Positions 1 to 7,461 of a stretch of 22,162 nucleotides of DNA are shown here, piece by piece. The notes beneath the pieces are model-generated. The model saw only the letters and a list, made by a program, of their open reading frames with translations. It made no database searches and was not told the DNA's origin. Numbering within the stretch: the first letter of the stretch is position 1; every line of letters starts with the position of its first letter. This stretch comes from an uncultured Oscillospiraceae bacterium (GTDB taxonomy: Bacteria; Bacillota_A; Clostridia; Oscillospirales; Oscillospiraceae). The stretch is taken from contig CAJTTS010000053.1 in NCBI GenBank assembly GCA_910579155.1, positions 1 to 22,162 on the forward strand, written 5' to 3'. Position numbers and translations under genes: made by a program.

Positions 1-474
1 GGCGTGGGGCAGGCCGGAGCCGGAGAAGATGGGCAGCTTCTGGCCGCGGACCAGGGTGTTCAGGCCGTCGATGGTGGAAATGCCCGTCTGGATGAACTCG
101 TTGGGGTAGTCCCGGGCGGCGGGGTTCATGGGCAGGCCGTTGATGTCCCGGTACTCCTCGGCCAGGATGGCGGGGCCGCCGTCGATGGGCGCGCCCATGC
201 CGTTGAACACCCGGCCCAGCATGTCGCCGGACACGCCCAACTGGAGGGGGTGGCCCAGGAAGCGGACCTTGGACTGGGCCAGGTTGATGCCCGCGGCGGA
301 CTCGAAGAGCTGGACCACGGCGGTGTCGCCGTTGACCTCCAGCACCTTGCCGCGGCGGATGCCGCCGTCGGGCAGCTCCACCTCCACCAGCTCGTCGTAG
401 GTGACGTTTTCCACCATTTTGACCATCATCAGCGGGGACGCGATCTCCTGGATGGTTTTATACTCTCGGATCAC
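1..474 (-). CDS. ntpB: V-type ATP synthase subunit B (partial, N-terminal 158 residues)
   Basis: Non-catalytic nucleotide-binding subunit that alternates with subunit A in the V1 head. Only the N-terminal 158 codons lie in the window; the gene runs off the left edge. The start is taken as GTG at 474, because this codon overlaps the subunit A stop as GTGA and yields the family N-terminus [18 protein letters not shown] (first residue Met in the protein). The beta-barrel domain and the start of the nucleotide-binding domain are visible, including [15 protein letters not shown] and [20 protein letters not shown]. The last visible residues are GLPHA, where many family members have GLPHN. The 4-base overlap suggests translational coupling to subunit A, matching the equal A:B stoichiometry. 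Identity is secure; the C-terminal half cannot be judged. Confidence 0.95.
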   Translation of the reverse strand, partial: MIREYKTIQEIASPLMMVKMVENVTYDELVEVELPDGGIRRGKVLEVNGDTAVVQLFESAAGINLAQSKVRFLGHPLQLGVSGDMLGRVFNGMGAPIDGGPAILAEEYRDINGLPMNPAARDYPNEFIQTGISTIDGLNTLVRGQKLPIFSGSGLPHA

Positions 475-2249
475 AGTTCCTCACCAGCCTTTCTGACGAC
501 CTCGTCGATCTCCTGTTCCATGGCGGCGGAGATGCCGGCGTACACCTGGGCGTACTCGTCGGCGGGCACGCTCTTGGCGCGGCCGATGCGCTCACGGGCG
601 GGGATCTCAAACAGCTTGGCGGCGGGGGCGCCCTTCTCGATGGCCACCCGGCACAGCTTGTCGTAGTCCAGGATCATGGCCAACAGCTTCTCCTGACGGT
701 CGTAGCTGGAGAAGGAGTCGATGTCCACGAAGGAGTTTTGCTGGAGGAAGTCCTCGCGGACCATGCGGGCGGTTTCCAGAGTGAGCTGGTCGGCGGGGGA
801 CAGGGAGTCCTTGCCGACGAGCTGCACGATCTCGTTCAGGCTGGACTCCTGCTGGAGCACGCCCATGGCCTGCTCCCGGTTCTGGAGGAACTCGCGGCCC
901 AGGTTCTCGTCAAACCAGGGCTTCAGGGAGTCCAGATACAGGGAGTGGGAGGTCAGCCAGTTGATGGCGGGGAAGTGGCGCTTGTAGGCCAGGGAGGCGT
1001 CCAGGGCCCAGAACACCTTGACGATCCGCATGGTGCCCTGGGAGACGGGCTCGGCCAGGTCGCCGCCCGGGGGGGACACGGCGCCCACGGCGGTCAGGCT
1101 GCCGCGGCGGTCCTCCTCGGACCCCAGGCAGGAGACGGAACCGGCCCGTTCATAGAACTGGGCCAGACGGGAGGCCAGGTAGGCGGGGTAGCCTTCCTCG
1201 CCGGGCATCTCCTCCAGACGGCCGGACATCTCGCGCAGGGCCTCGGCCCAGCGGGAGGTGGAGTCGGCGATAACGGCCACGGCGTAGCCCATGTCCCGGA
1301 AGTACTCGGCGATGGTGATGCCGGTGTAGATGGACGCCTCACGGGCGGCCACCGGCATGTCGGAGGTGTTGGCGATGAGCACCGTGCGCTTCATCAGCGT
1401 CTCGCCGGTGCGGGGGTCCACCAGCTCGGGGAACTCCCGCAGCACGTCGGTCATCTCGTTGCCGCGCTCGCCGCAGCCGATATATACCACGATGTCCACG
1501 TCGGACCACTTGGCCAGGGCGTGCTGCATGACGGTCTTGCCGGAGCCGAAGGGGCCGGGGATTGCGGCGGTGCCGCCCTTGGCCACAGGGAAGAACGTAT
1601 CGACAATACGCTGGCCGGAGGACAGCGGCTTGACAGGGGGATACTTGTGCTTATAGGGGCGGCCCACGCGGACGGGCCAGCGCTGGCTCATGGTCAGGTT
1701 GACCTCGGTGCCGTCCTCCTTGACCAGCACGGCGATGGTCTCCCGGACGTTATACTGCCCGGCGGAAACCACGCTCTTCAGCTTGCCGCTGAGGGTGGGG
1801 GGCACCATGATCTTGTGGAGCACCACCGGGGTCTCGGGGACGGTGCCGATGATGTCGCCGCCCACCACCGCGTCGCCGGCTTTGGCCACGGGGGTGAATT
1901 CCCACTTCTTCTCCAGGTCGATGGCGGGCACCTCCACGCCGCGGGGGAGGTTGTTGCCGTGGACCTTCTCCATGATTTTCTCCAGCGGGCGCTGGATGCC
2001 ATCGTAAATATTTTCGATCATGCCGGGGCCCAGCTCCACGCTCATGGGGGAGCCGGTGGTCACCACCTCGGTGCCCGGGCCCAGGCCGGAGGTCTCCTCA
2101 TAGACCTGGATGGAGGCGGAGTCGCCGTTCATGGTGAGGATCTCACCGATCAGGCGCTCGGGACCCACGCGGACCACGTCGGACATGTTGGCGTCCGCCA
2201 TGCCGGTGGCCACCACCAGGGGGCCGGAGACCTTAACTACTTTTCCCAT
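471..2249 (-). CDS. ntpA: V-type ATP synthase subunit A (catalytic)
   Basis: Catalytic ATP-hydrolysing/synthesising subunit of the V1 head, 592 residues, a normal length for the family. The Walker A motif GPFGSGKT is at residues 232-239 (Lys238), and the catalytic glutamate is in CGERGNE (Glu261). The conserved [17 protein letters not shown] stretch follows near residue 330, and the bulge domain that distinguishes A from B occupies roughly residues 110-190. The ATG at 2249 gives the canonical [13 protein letters not shown] start; an AAGAAGG ribosome binding site sits about 12 bases upstream. A 60-base gap separates it from subunit F, the longest gap in this part of the operon apart from that before subunit E. 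Its stop overlaps the subunit B start. All key residues are present, so it should be active. Confidence 0.98.
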   Translation of the reverse strand: MGKVVKVSGPLVVATGMADANMSDVVRVGPERLIGEILTMNGDSASIQVYEETSGLGPGTEVVTTGSPMSVELGPGMIENIYDGIQRPLEKIMEKVHGNNLPRGVEVPAIDLEKKWEFTPVAKAGDAVVGGDIIGTVPETPVVLHKIMVPPTLSGKLKSVVSAGQYNVRETIAVLVKEDGTEVNLTMSQRWPVRVGRPYKHKYPPVKPLSSGQRIVDTFFPVAKGGTAAIPGPFGSGKTVMQHALAKWSDVDIVVYIGCGERGNEMTDVLREFPELVDPRTGETLMKRTVLIANTSDMPVAAREASIYTGITIAEYFRDMGYAVAVIADSTSRWAEALREMSGRLEEMPGEEGYPAYLASRLAQFYERAGSVSCLGSEEDRRGSLTAVGAVSPPGGDLAEPVSQGTMRIVKVFWALDASLAYKRHFPAINWLTSHSLYLDSLKPWFDENLGREFLQNREQAMGVLQQESSLNEIVQLVGKDSLSPADQLTLETARMVREDFLQQNSFVDIDSFSSYDRQEKLLAMILDYDKLCRVAIEKGAPAAKLFEIPARERIGRAKSVPADEYAQVYAGISAAMEQEIDEVVRKAGEEL

Positions 2250-2309
2250 AGGCTTTCAAAACCTTCTTTCATACATAAGGTCGTTATTCAATCGTAACTC
2301 GCAACGCTT

Positions 2310-2630
2310 TTACAGAATATCCGCGCCAACCGCCCGTTCCACAGACTTTTTGATGTTGGCCATGCCCATGCCCAGGCTGCCCTCCTTGCCGGGGATCAGG
2401 ATAACGGCGGGGGTCAGCTCGTCCTTATACCGGGCGATGTCCGCATCCATCTGGGCGGCGAACTGCTCGGTGAGGTAGACCACCGCGTAGTCCTCGCGGG
2501 CGATGCGGTGGAGAGTGTGGCGGGCCTGTTCCACGTTGTCCACGGGGAAGACCGTCAGCCCCAGGGCCTTGAAGCCCATGACGCTGTCCTGATCGCCCAA
2601 CACGGCGATTTGATAGCTGTTTGCGGCCAT
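2310..2630 (-). CDS. ntpG: V-type ATP synthase subunit F
   Basis: Small central-stalk subunit, 106 residues, that binds the rotor subunit D and is called NtpG in the Enterococcus hirae operon. The N-terminal sequence YQIAVLGDQDSVMGFKALG is the family signature of the CheY-like alpha/beta fold, and the C-terminal part contains IPGKEGSLGMGMANIKKSVERAVG. The start ATG at 2630 is preceded by a strong GGGGGAGG ribosome binding site that begins just after the subunit C stop, 15 bases upstream. The operon position between C and A matches the conserved C-F-A-B order. Nothing unusual is seen. Confidence 0.93.
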   Translation of the reverse strand: MAANSYQIAVLGDQDSVMGFKALGLTVFPVDNVEQARHTLHRIAREDYAVVYLTEQFAAQMDADIARYKDELTPAVILIPGKEGSLGMGMANIKKSVERAVGADIL

Positions 2631-2645
2631 ATGCCTCCCCCTCTC

Positions 2646-3653
2646 TTAACAGTAGGCCCGGCGCAGGCGCTGCCGGATGGTGTTTCCATCGATGCCCGCC
2701 ATGCGTCCGGTGATGATGATGCGGATGGCGGTGGCCTCTGCCTCCCGGGCGTAGAGATAGGCCACCACGGGCTGCTCCCCGAAGGGGATCATCCGTGCCT
2801 TGGCAAGGTAGGCCATCACCGCGTTGTCGCACATCCGCTCGAAGTCGGTGAGGGCGCCTCCGTTGGGGACGGCCAGGGCGGCACCCGCCTCAGCGGCGGC
2901 CTTGAACGCGGTGTTCTTGAACACCTTGCCCAGTTCGGCGCCCTTCACCTTGGCGATGGCGTCCGGGGGCACGCTGCCCCCCTCCACCAGCACCGCGCGC
3001 AGGAATTCGCCTGCCTTGTCCAGCCTCGCAGCGCGGACCGCGGAGCGCAGATTGGCCCCGTCGATGAGGGTGGTGACATAGCCCTCCAGGAACTTACTGC
3101 CGGACTGCTTGGCCAGTACAGCCAGCTCCTCAAAATAGGCCCGGTCCAAGATGATGTCGGCCTGCTGGGGATCGCCGGAGGAGCCCAGCACCTCCCGGGC
3201 GTGGCCGATGGCCTCCCGGAATGTGTCGGCATAGGCCCGCAGGTCCTCCCGGCGGTAGTCCTCCGCCAGCTCTGCGGGAGCGTACCGGCCGCCGCCCAGA
3301 AGCAGACGGTCCTGGTCCAGCTTCAAGGCCTCGGCTTTGACCAGCGTCTTGGCGTTGTGGTAGTCGTATTTGCAGCGGAACACGTCGATCAGCGCATCGT
3401 TGCCTACCGCCTTGCCCATGTCCGCGAACAGCGCGGCCTGTGCGTCGGCCAGCATGGCCTCCAGGGCGGAGAAGGTGACCTCGGGCAGGTCCGGATAGCC
3501 GCACTCGCCCAGTACCTTGGCCGCGTCGTTCACGTCCTTGGCGTCGATCATCCGCTCCATCCGCTCGGCGGTGAGCAGCTTGGTCTCCAGCACCCGCACC
3601 CGGGCGGAGATGGACAGAAAGTCGTTTTCTTTGATTTTCTTCACGTTTGACAA
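2646..3653 (-). CDS. ntpC: V-type ATP synthase subunit C (AC39 family)
   Basis: Cytoplasmic socket subunit that links the central stalk to the membrane c-ring, 335 residues. It has the helical AC39 pattern, with the typical C-terminus FGEQPVVAYLYAREAEA followed by RIIITGRMAGI and RLRRAYC. The start is read as TTG at 3653: an AAAGGGGG ribosome binding site lies seven bases upstream, whereas the next in-frame candidate, GTG three codons later, is too far away. The binding site can pair with CCCCCTT placed only a few bases after the subunit E stop codon, so translation of C may depend on ribosomes finishing E. It follows subunit E after 38 bases and precedes F. Confidence 0.94.
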   Translation of the reverse strand: MSNVKKIKENDFLSISARVRVLETKLLTAERMERMIDAKDVNDAAKVLGECGYPDLPEVTFSALEAMLADAQAALFADMGKAVGNDALIDVFRCKYDYHNAKTLVKAEALKLDQDRLLLGGGRYAPAELAEDYRREDLRAYADTFREAIGHAREVLGSSGDPQQADIILDRAYFEELAVLAKQSGSKFLEGYVTTLIDGANLRSAVRAARLDKAGEFLRAVLVEGGSVPPDAIAKVKGAELGKVFKNTAFKAAAEAGAALAVPNGGALTDFERMCDNAVMAYLAKARMIPFGEQPVVAYLYAREAEATAIRIIITGRMAGIDGNTIRQRLRRAYC

Positions 3654-3660
3654 GGTTTTT

Positions 3661-3687
3661 CCCCCTTTCCGTTTAACTTGAAGGGGG
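3661..3687 (-). promoter_or_regulatory. Hairpin sequestering the subunit C ribosome binding site
   Basis: On the minus-strand transcript, CCCCCTT (3687-3681) starts four bases after the subunit E stop codon and is perfectly complementary to AAGGGGG (3667-3661), which is the ribosome binding site of subunit C. The loop is 13 bases. The left arm lies where a ribosome terminating at the E stop would sit, so termination would open the stem and expose the site. No T-run follows on either strand, which argues against a transcription terminator. The pairing is seen directly; the coupling role is inference. Confidence 0.5.
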
Positions 3688-3691
3688 ACGG

Positions 3692-4378
3692 TCAGTCAAA
3701 CAGCACTTTGGCCACCTCGCCCGCCAGCGCGCCGCGCTGGAGCCGGATGAGAGTGTCAAAGGTGCAGTTGACCTCCACCGCGCCGTCGCTGAGGATGAAG
3801 CCGCCGTCCATGGGGCGGGTTTCCTCGGACAGGGTGAGCATCCCGGTGCCGCTGAGGACGGCGGAGGCCCCGGTGACCACCTTGTCCAGGACGGCGCCCA
3901 CCTTGGAGCCGGTGACCTCCTCGGGCAGCTTGGGGGAGACCGCCTTGGCCAGCTTCTCGTTGGCCGCCATCACCACTGCCTTGCCCACCTGGGCCCGGTC
4001 GGGGGCGGAGAAAATCAGCTTCTCCTTCCCGGTGACGGACGCCTTCACCGCCAGGTCCGCCAGGAAGGCCACGTACTCCTCCCGGGGCAGGTCCAGCAGC
4101 TTCTTATGGGCCGCCTGGAAGGCCTCCTCAATCACGTCCTGTTTGGCGGCCAGCACCGCCTTGCGGCACTCCATCTGGGCCGTAGAGTCCAGGTGGCGGG
4201 CGCGGGCCTCGGCGGCCTTGCGGCCCTGCTCCAGCACCTCATCCGCCGCCGCCTGGGCCTGGGCCTGGTACTTGGCGGCGACCTCCGCCGCCTGGGCGCG
4301 GGCCTGGGCCAGCAGGGCGTCGTTCTCCTGTTTGCCGTCCTCTGCGATGCGTGCGGTAATCTTTTCAATTCCGTTCAT
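3692..4378 (-). CDS. ntpE: V-type ATP synthase subunit E (peripheral stalk)
   Basis: Peripheral-stalk subunit, 228 residues, that pairs with the G/H subunit to hold the V1 head to the membrane part. The N-terminal half, about residues 1-110, is a long charged Ala/Gln/Glu-rich helix (for example QARAQAAEVAAKYQAQAQ), as expected for the coiled-coil stalk. The C-terminal part is the globular head-binding domain, ending with RPMDGGFILSDGAVEVNCTF, the conserved family block. The start ATG at 4378 has an AAAGGCGG element about 13 bases upstream, longer than usual spacing, which may lower translation. It sits between K and C, the normal order. Confidence 0.94.
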   Translation of the reverse strand: MNGIEKITARIAEDGKQENDALLAQARAQAAEVAAKYQAQAQAAADEVLEQGRKAAEARARHLDSTAQMECRKAVLAAKQDVIEEAFQAAHKKLLDLPREEYVAFLADLAVKASVTGKEKLIFSAPDRAQVGKAVVMAANEKLAKAVSPKLPEEVTGSKVGAVLDKVVTGASAVLSGTGMLTLSEETRPMDGGFILSDGAVEVNCTFDTLIRLQRGALAGEVAKVLFD

Positions 4379-4419
4379 GTGTTTGGCTTACCGCCTTTCT
4401 GAAATCAAATCGTGACCCA

Positions 4420-4911
4420 TTACAGGGCGTACATCAGCATGAGGATGGTGCCCACCAGGGACAGAATGGCGTAGAACTCCACGATACCGCACATAATGAC
4501 GCCCTTCATGTAGTCGTCAGGCTTCTTGGCCACGATGGCGCTGACGGAGGCGGCGGCTACGCGGCCCTGAGCGATGGCGGAGAGCAGGCCGCCCAGCATG
4601 ACGGGCACGCAGGCGAAGAGGATGGCCATGCCGTCGCCCACGGTGAGCTGGGCGGGGCTGCCGGAGAAGAAGCCCAGGGTGAACAGGCCGAAGAAGCCGG
4701 CGGCCAAGCCGTACAGGCCCTGGGTGCCGGGAAGGGCCTGGAGGATCATGCACTTGGTGAAGTGCTCGGGGGTCTCGGACAGGACGCCGGTGGCGGCCTC
4801 GCCCACCATGCCGGTGCCCTTGGCGGAGCCGATGCAGCACAGGCCGACCGCCAGAGCGAAGCCGATGAAGGCCAGAGCCTGGCCGCCTACCATTTCAAAA
4901 AACGCTACCAT
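4420..4911 (-). CDS. ntpK: V-type ATP synthase subunit K (c-ring proteolipid)
   Basis: Ion-carrying rotor ring subunit, 163 residues, with four transmembrane helices formed by two fused hairpins. The carboxylate is Glu145 in helix 4 (GIVEFYAIL); the first hairpin lacks one, as in other doubled bacterial proteolipids. Leu60, Thr63 and Gln64 (QALPGTQGLYG), Gln115 (SAIAQGR) and Glu145 line up with the five Na+ ligands described for Enterococcus hirae NtpK, so Na+ coupling is plausible. A very good ribosome binding site, AAGGAGG, lies nine bases upstream of the ATG at 4911. This fits the need for about ten copies per complex. Subunit I stops one base upstream. Confidence 0.97.
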   Translation of the reverse strand: MVAFFEMVGGQALAFIGFALAVGLCCIGSAKGTGMVGEAATGVLSETPEHFTKCMILQALPGTQGLYGLAAGFFGLFTLGFFSGSPAQLTVGDGMAILFACVPVMLGGLLSAIAQGRVAAASVSAIVAKKPDDYMKGVIMCGIVEFYAILSLVGTILMLMYAL

Positions 4912-4912
4912 T

Positions 4913-6916
4913 TTAGTGTTCCTCCTTCAAAATATCGACATATTTAGTTTCTACTGCCAGAGGACGGAAGGGCTTGCCCCCGTCCTGGTAGAAGCGCCCG
5001 AAGAACTCCAGGCACTGCAGGCGCATGGTATGGACATAACAGCCCAGCAGGTTGAGCACCAGGTTCAGGGTGTTGCCGATGATGGCCACGATGATGAAGG
5101 GGACCAGGCCGAACACCGAACCCAGGGTGTTGAATACCGAGGCGATGATGGAGCCTGCCATCATCAGGGCCATCAGGCGCAGGTAGGACAGGATGTCGCT
5201 GAAGTAGCCGGAGATGCCCTGATAAGCGTCCCAGATCCAGGTGACGGCGCCCAGGGCGCTCTTGGAACGGATGATGCTGCCCGTTGGCAGCAACACCACG
5301 CCCAGCACCAGCACCACGATGCCCACGGTGCCCAGCGCGGCGGGAGCGCCCGGGATCATGGGGCCGCCAATGGCCAGGGCCGTGCCGATGAGGATGCAAT
5401 ACCAGGCAATCTCCTGGGTGACGGCGTCCAGCGGGTTGCCGTGGCGGAACTTCTCTTCCACGCTGACGGCCATGCCCACGAACACCTGGATGACGCCCAG
5501 AATCATGGAGCCGATCATGACGGTGATGGTGTCGTTGATGGGGGTGAACAGGGGCTTCCAGAACCAGACGAAGGCGCCCGCCGCGTCGTGATAGCCGGGG
5601 ACGGACGCGCCGGTGAGCTCAAAGAGCTTGGCCAGGAAGTCGCCGAAGAAGCTGCCCGTGAGACAGCCCCAGAAGATGGAGCTGATGCCGCACATGAAGA
5701 ACATGGACATCATGTTCTTCATGCCACCCTTGGGCCTGGCCTTGGCCAGGAAAAAGGCGGTGCCCAGCACCATCAGCACGCCGTAGCCGATGTCGTTCAT
5801 CATAAACCCGAAGAACAGAATGAAGAACGGGGCCATCAGCGGGTTGGGGTCCACGGTGTCATAGGCGGGCATGGCGTACATCTCGGTGATGGCGGTGAAG
5901 GGTGCGGTGACGGGGTTGTTTTTCAGCTTGATGGGGACCTCGGGGTACTCGTCCTTGGTGGGTTCCGCGATCTCCCAGGCGCAGTTGAAGCCGTCCAGCA
6001 CCTTCTCCAGCCCGGCCTCATTCTCTGCGGGCAGCCAGCCGTCCAGGACGAAAGCCGCGTCAGTGTCAATGAGCCGGGCCTTATTCTGCTCCCGGCTGAT
6101 CTCCTGGCTCACCCGGTCCACACAGCGGCGCAGGGCGTCCCGCTTGCCGCCGAAGGCGGCCAGGTCGGCCTTGCACTGCTCCGTTTCACGCTCCAGGGCG
6201 GCGATGCGGTTGTCCAGCTTGGCGATGTTTTCCGCCGCCGTCCCCGTCCAGCCCCGCAGGGTGACCCGGGACGCGCCGAAGGGCCGCATGGCCTCGTTAC
6301 ACTCGCTCAGGGCCGAGTGGTGGCAGATCAGCAGGAAGTATTGCAGTTCCCTGTCGCTGCCCGCGCGGATAAGCTGGGCAAGCTCCGTAGCCTGGCCCAC
6401 CGCCGCCTCCAAGGCGGCGAAATCGGTTTTGCTGGGAACTGAGCAGAAATGTACCGGCACCGTGGCCGTCCCCTCCTCGTCCAAGGGCACGTCCAGGCTG
6501 GACCAGGGTTCCAGCGATGCCTTCTGGGTCTGGAGCTTGGCGCGCTCCGCCGCCTTGGCGGCCAGAGCCTGCTCCCCCTCCGTCACCCGGCGGGCGGCGT
6601 CCAGTCCGTTGGCGTAGGCGCGGTCGCTGAACAGCTCGGCCTCCGTGACCGTGGGGCGCGGGGTGAACAGCCCGTCCTTGGACGGGGCGTATTTCCGCAG
6701 GGTCTCCAGGGCTCCGTTGAGCAACAGGCTCTGCTCCTTTGCCTGCTCCAGCCCCGCCGATTCGGGTTTGGCCAGGCCCTCCCATTCGGGATCGGACAGG
6801 TCGATGGCAGGTTCCCGGATCTCCACGCAGCCCAGGCTCTGGAGCTTGCGCAGAAGCTGCTCCCGTTCAGGGCGCAGGGCCAGCAGCCGCAGCCGTTTCA
6901 TTTTGACAATGGCCAT
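4913..6916 (-). CDS. ntpI: V-type ATP synthase subunit I (membrane stator, a-subunit)
   Basis: Large membrane stator, 667 residues, that forms the ion half-channels beside the c-ring. The N-terminal 330 residues or so are the soluble arm, rich in charged helices. The C-terminal half holds seven or eight membrane helices, with family blocks PLMAPFFILFFGFMMNDIGYG, SDILSYLRLMALMMAGS and GCYVHTMRLQCLEFFGRF. Arg580 (in SYLRL) and Arg632 (in HTMRL) are the candidates for the essential arginines that meet the rotor carboxylate. The ATG at 6916 overlaps the upstream stop by one base (TAATG). The start gives the typical MAIVKMKRLRLLAL. Confidence 0.96.
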   Translation of the reverse strand: MAIVKMKRLRLLALRPEREQLLRKLQSLGCVEIREPAIDLSDPEWEGLAKPESAGLEQAKEQSLLLNGALETLRKYAPSKDGLFTPRPTVTEAELFSDRAYANGLDAARRVTEGEQALAAKAAERAKLQTQKASLEPWSSLDVPLDEEGTATVPVHFCSVPSKTDFAALEAAVGQATELAQLIRAGSDRELQYFLLICHHSALSECNEAMRPFGASRVTLRGWTGTAAENIAKLDNRIAALERETEQCKADLAAFGGKRDALRRCVDRVSQEISREQNKARLIDTDAAFVLDGWLPAENEAGLEKVLDGFNCAWEIAEPTKDEYPEVPIKLKNNPVTAPFTAITEMYAMPAYDTVDPNPLMAPFFILFFGFMMNDIGYGVLMVLGTAFFLAKARPKGGMKNMMSMFFMCGISSIFWGCLTGSFFGDFLAKLFELTGASVPGYHDAAGAFVWFWKPLFTPINDTITVMIGSMILGVIQVFVGMAVSVEEKFRHGNPLDAVTQEIAWYCILIGTALAIGGPMIPGAPAALGTVGIVVLVLGVVLLPTGSIIRSKSALGAVTWIWDAYQGISGYFSDILSYLRLMALMMAGSIIASVFNTLGSVFGLVPFIIVAIIGNTLNLVLNLLGCYVHTMRLQCLEFFGRFYQDGGKPFRPLAVETKYVDILKEEH

Positions 6917-7230
6917 TAGTTGCTCCCTACCCTTCCGACGATCAGCCCGGCGGCCTTGTCAAGGCGCTTGCGGGCGTCCTGCTTCAGCGCCTCGCACCGC
7001 GCGGCGTTGTCGGCAAGGGTCTGCTCCGCCTTCTTTTCGGCCTGGAGCTCCGCGTCGGCCAGCATGGCTTTCGCCGCTTCCTCCGCACGGGCTCGCTGGT
7101 CCTGGACGAGCTGCCTGCCCGCCCGCTCCGCGTCCGCTACGATGCGCTTGGCCTCCTCCGCCGCCTCGGCCCGCCGCTCCCTCGCGGCCTGTTCCGCCTC
7201 AGTGACCTTTTGGATGGCCTCTAAAGACAT
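6916..7230 (-). CDS. ntpF: V-type ATP synthase subunit G/H (peripheral stalk partner of E)
   Basis: A 104-residue protein that is almost entirely one charged Ala/Glu/Arg-rich helix, with no membrane segment. This is what is expected of the small peripheral-stalk subunit that forms the coiled coil with subunit E. It is the first gene of the operon, directly before subunit I, the place of ntpF in Enterococcus hirae. Sequence alone would not prove the assignment because coiled coils are low in information; the operon position makes it convincing. The ATG at 7230 has AGAGGTG seven bases upstream. The stop overlaps the subunit I start as TAATG. Confidence 0.88.
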   Translation of the reverse strand: MSLEAIQKVTEAEQAARERRAEAAEEAKRIVADAERAGRQLVQDQRARAEEAAKAMLADAELQAEKKAEQTLADNAARCEALKQDARKRLDKAAGLIVGRVGSN

Positions 7231-7255
7231 AACACTTCACCTCTCTTAACTTGTC

Positions 7256-7284
7256 GGGGGGAGGTAGAGTGCAATCCTCCCCCC
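7256..7284 (-). promoter_or_regulatory. GC hairpin in the 5' leader of the V-ATPase operon
   Basis: GGGGGGAGG and CCTCCCCCC form a perfect 9-bp stem made only of G and C, with an 11-base loop. It starts about seven bases into the predicted transcript and ends 25 bases before the first ATG. The real ribosome binding site (AGAGGTG) lies outside the stem. No T-run follows on the minus strand. It could protect the 5' end from decay or block a decoy Shine-Dalgarno sequence; the role is inference. Confidence 0.6.
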
Positions 7285-7297
7285 ATTTTCCTTAAAG

Positions 7298-7326
7298 ATT
7301 TTACCATTCCTTTTTCAACTTATCAA
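7298..7326 (-). promoter_or_regulatory. Sigma-A-like promoter of the V-ATPase operon
   Basis: On the minus strand TTGATA (7326-7321) and TAAAAT (7303-7298) are separated by exactly 17 bases, in an A/T-rich stretch upstream of the operon's first gene. Transcription would start near 7291. Confidence 0.8.
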
Positions 7327-7375
7327 CCCTTCTTTCAAAATAAAAATAACAAGGCGGCGGATTTGTCATGCGCTC

Positions 7376-7404
7376 TTGTTTTTGCCGTTTTGTTTTGGTA
7401 TAAT
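7376..7404 (+). promoter_or_regulatory. Extended -10 promoter of gdpP-rplI
   Basis: TTGTTT (7376-7381) is 17 bases from TATAAT (7399-7404), which is preceded by TG at 7396-7397, an extended -10. Transcription would start near 7411. This rules out the upstream in-frame ATG at 7363 as the gdpP start. The promoter is back-to-back with the V-ATPase promoter, with 49 bases between the two -35 boxes. Confidence 0.85.
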
Positions 7405-7461
7405 CTAATATCTATGGAACGCGCTCCCTGCTCCGGAGGTTGGCAGAAAGAGGTGGTTGAG

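Noticed and set aside
738..2297. 519-codon plus-strand frame opposite V-ATPase subunit A
   Set aside because: Shadow of a gene with full catalytic motifs; the translation is Gly/His/Gln-rich, and no ribosome binding site or promoter is seen.
4574..6442. 622-codon plus-strand frame opposite subunits K and I
   Set aside because: Antisense to conserved membrane subunits; the translation is His/Gly/Asp/Glu-rich without fold-like pattern.
7363..7461. Upstream extension of gdpP from an ATG at 7363
   Set aside because: The promoter -35 and -10 boxes lie inside it, so the ATG would not be in the transcript; the ATG at 7462 has a good ribosome binding site.
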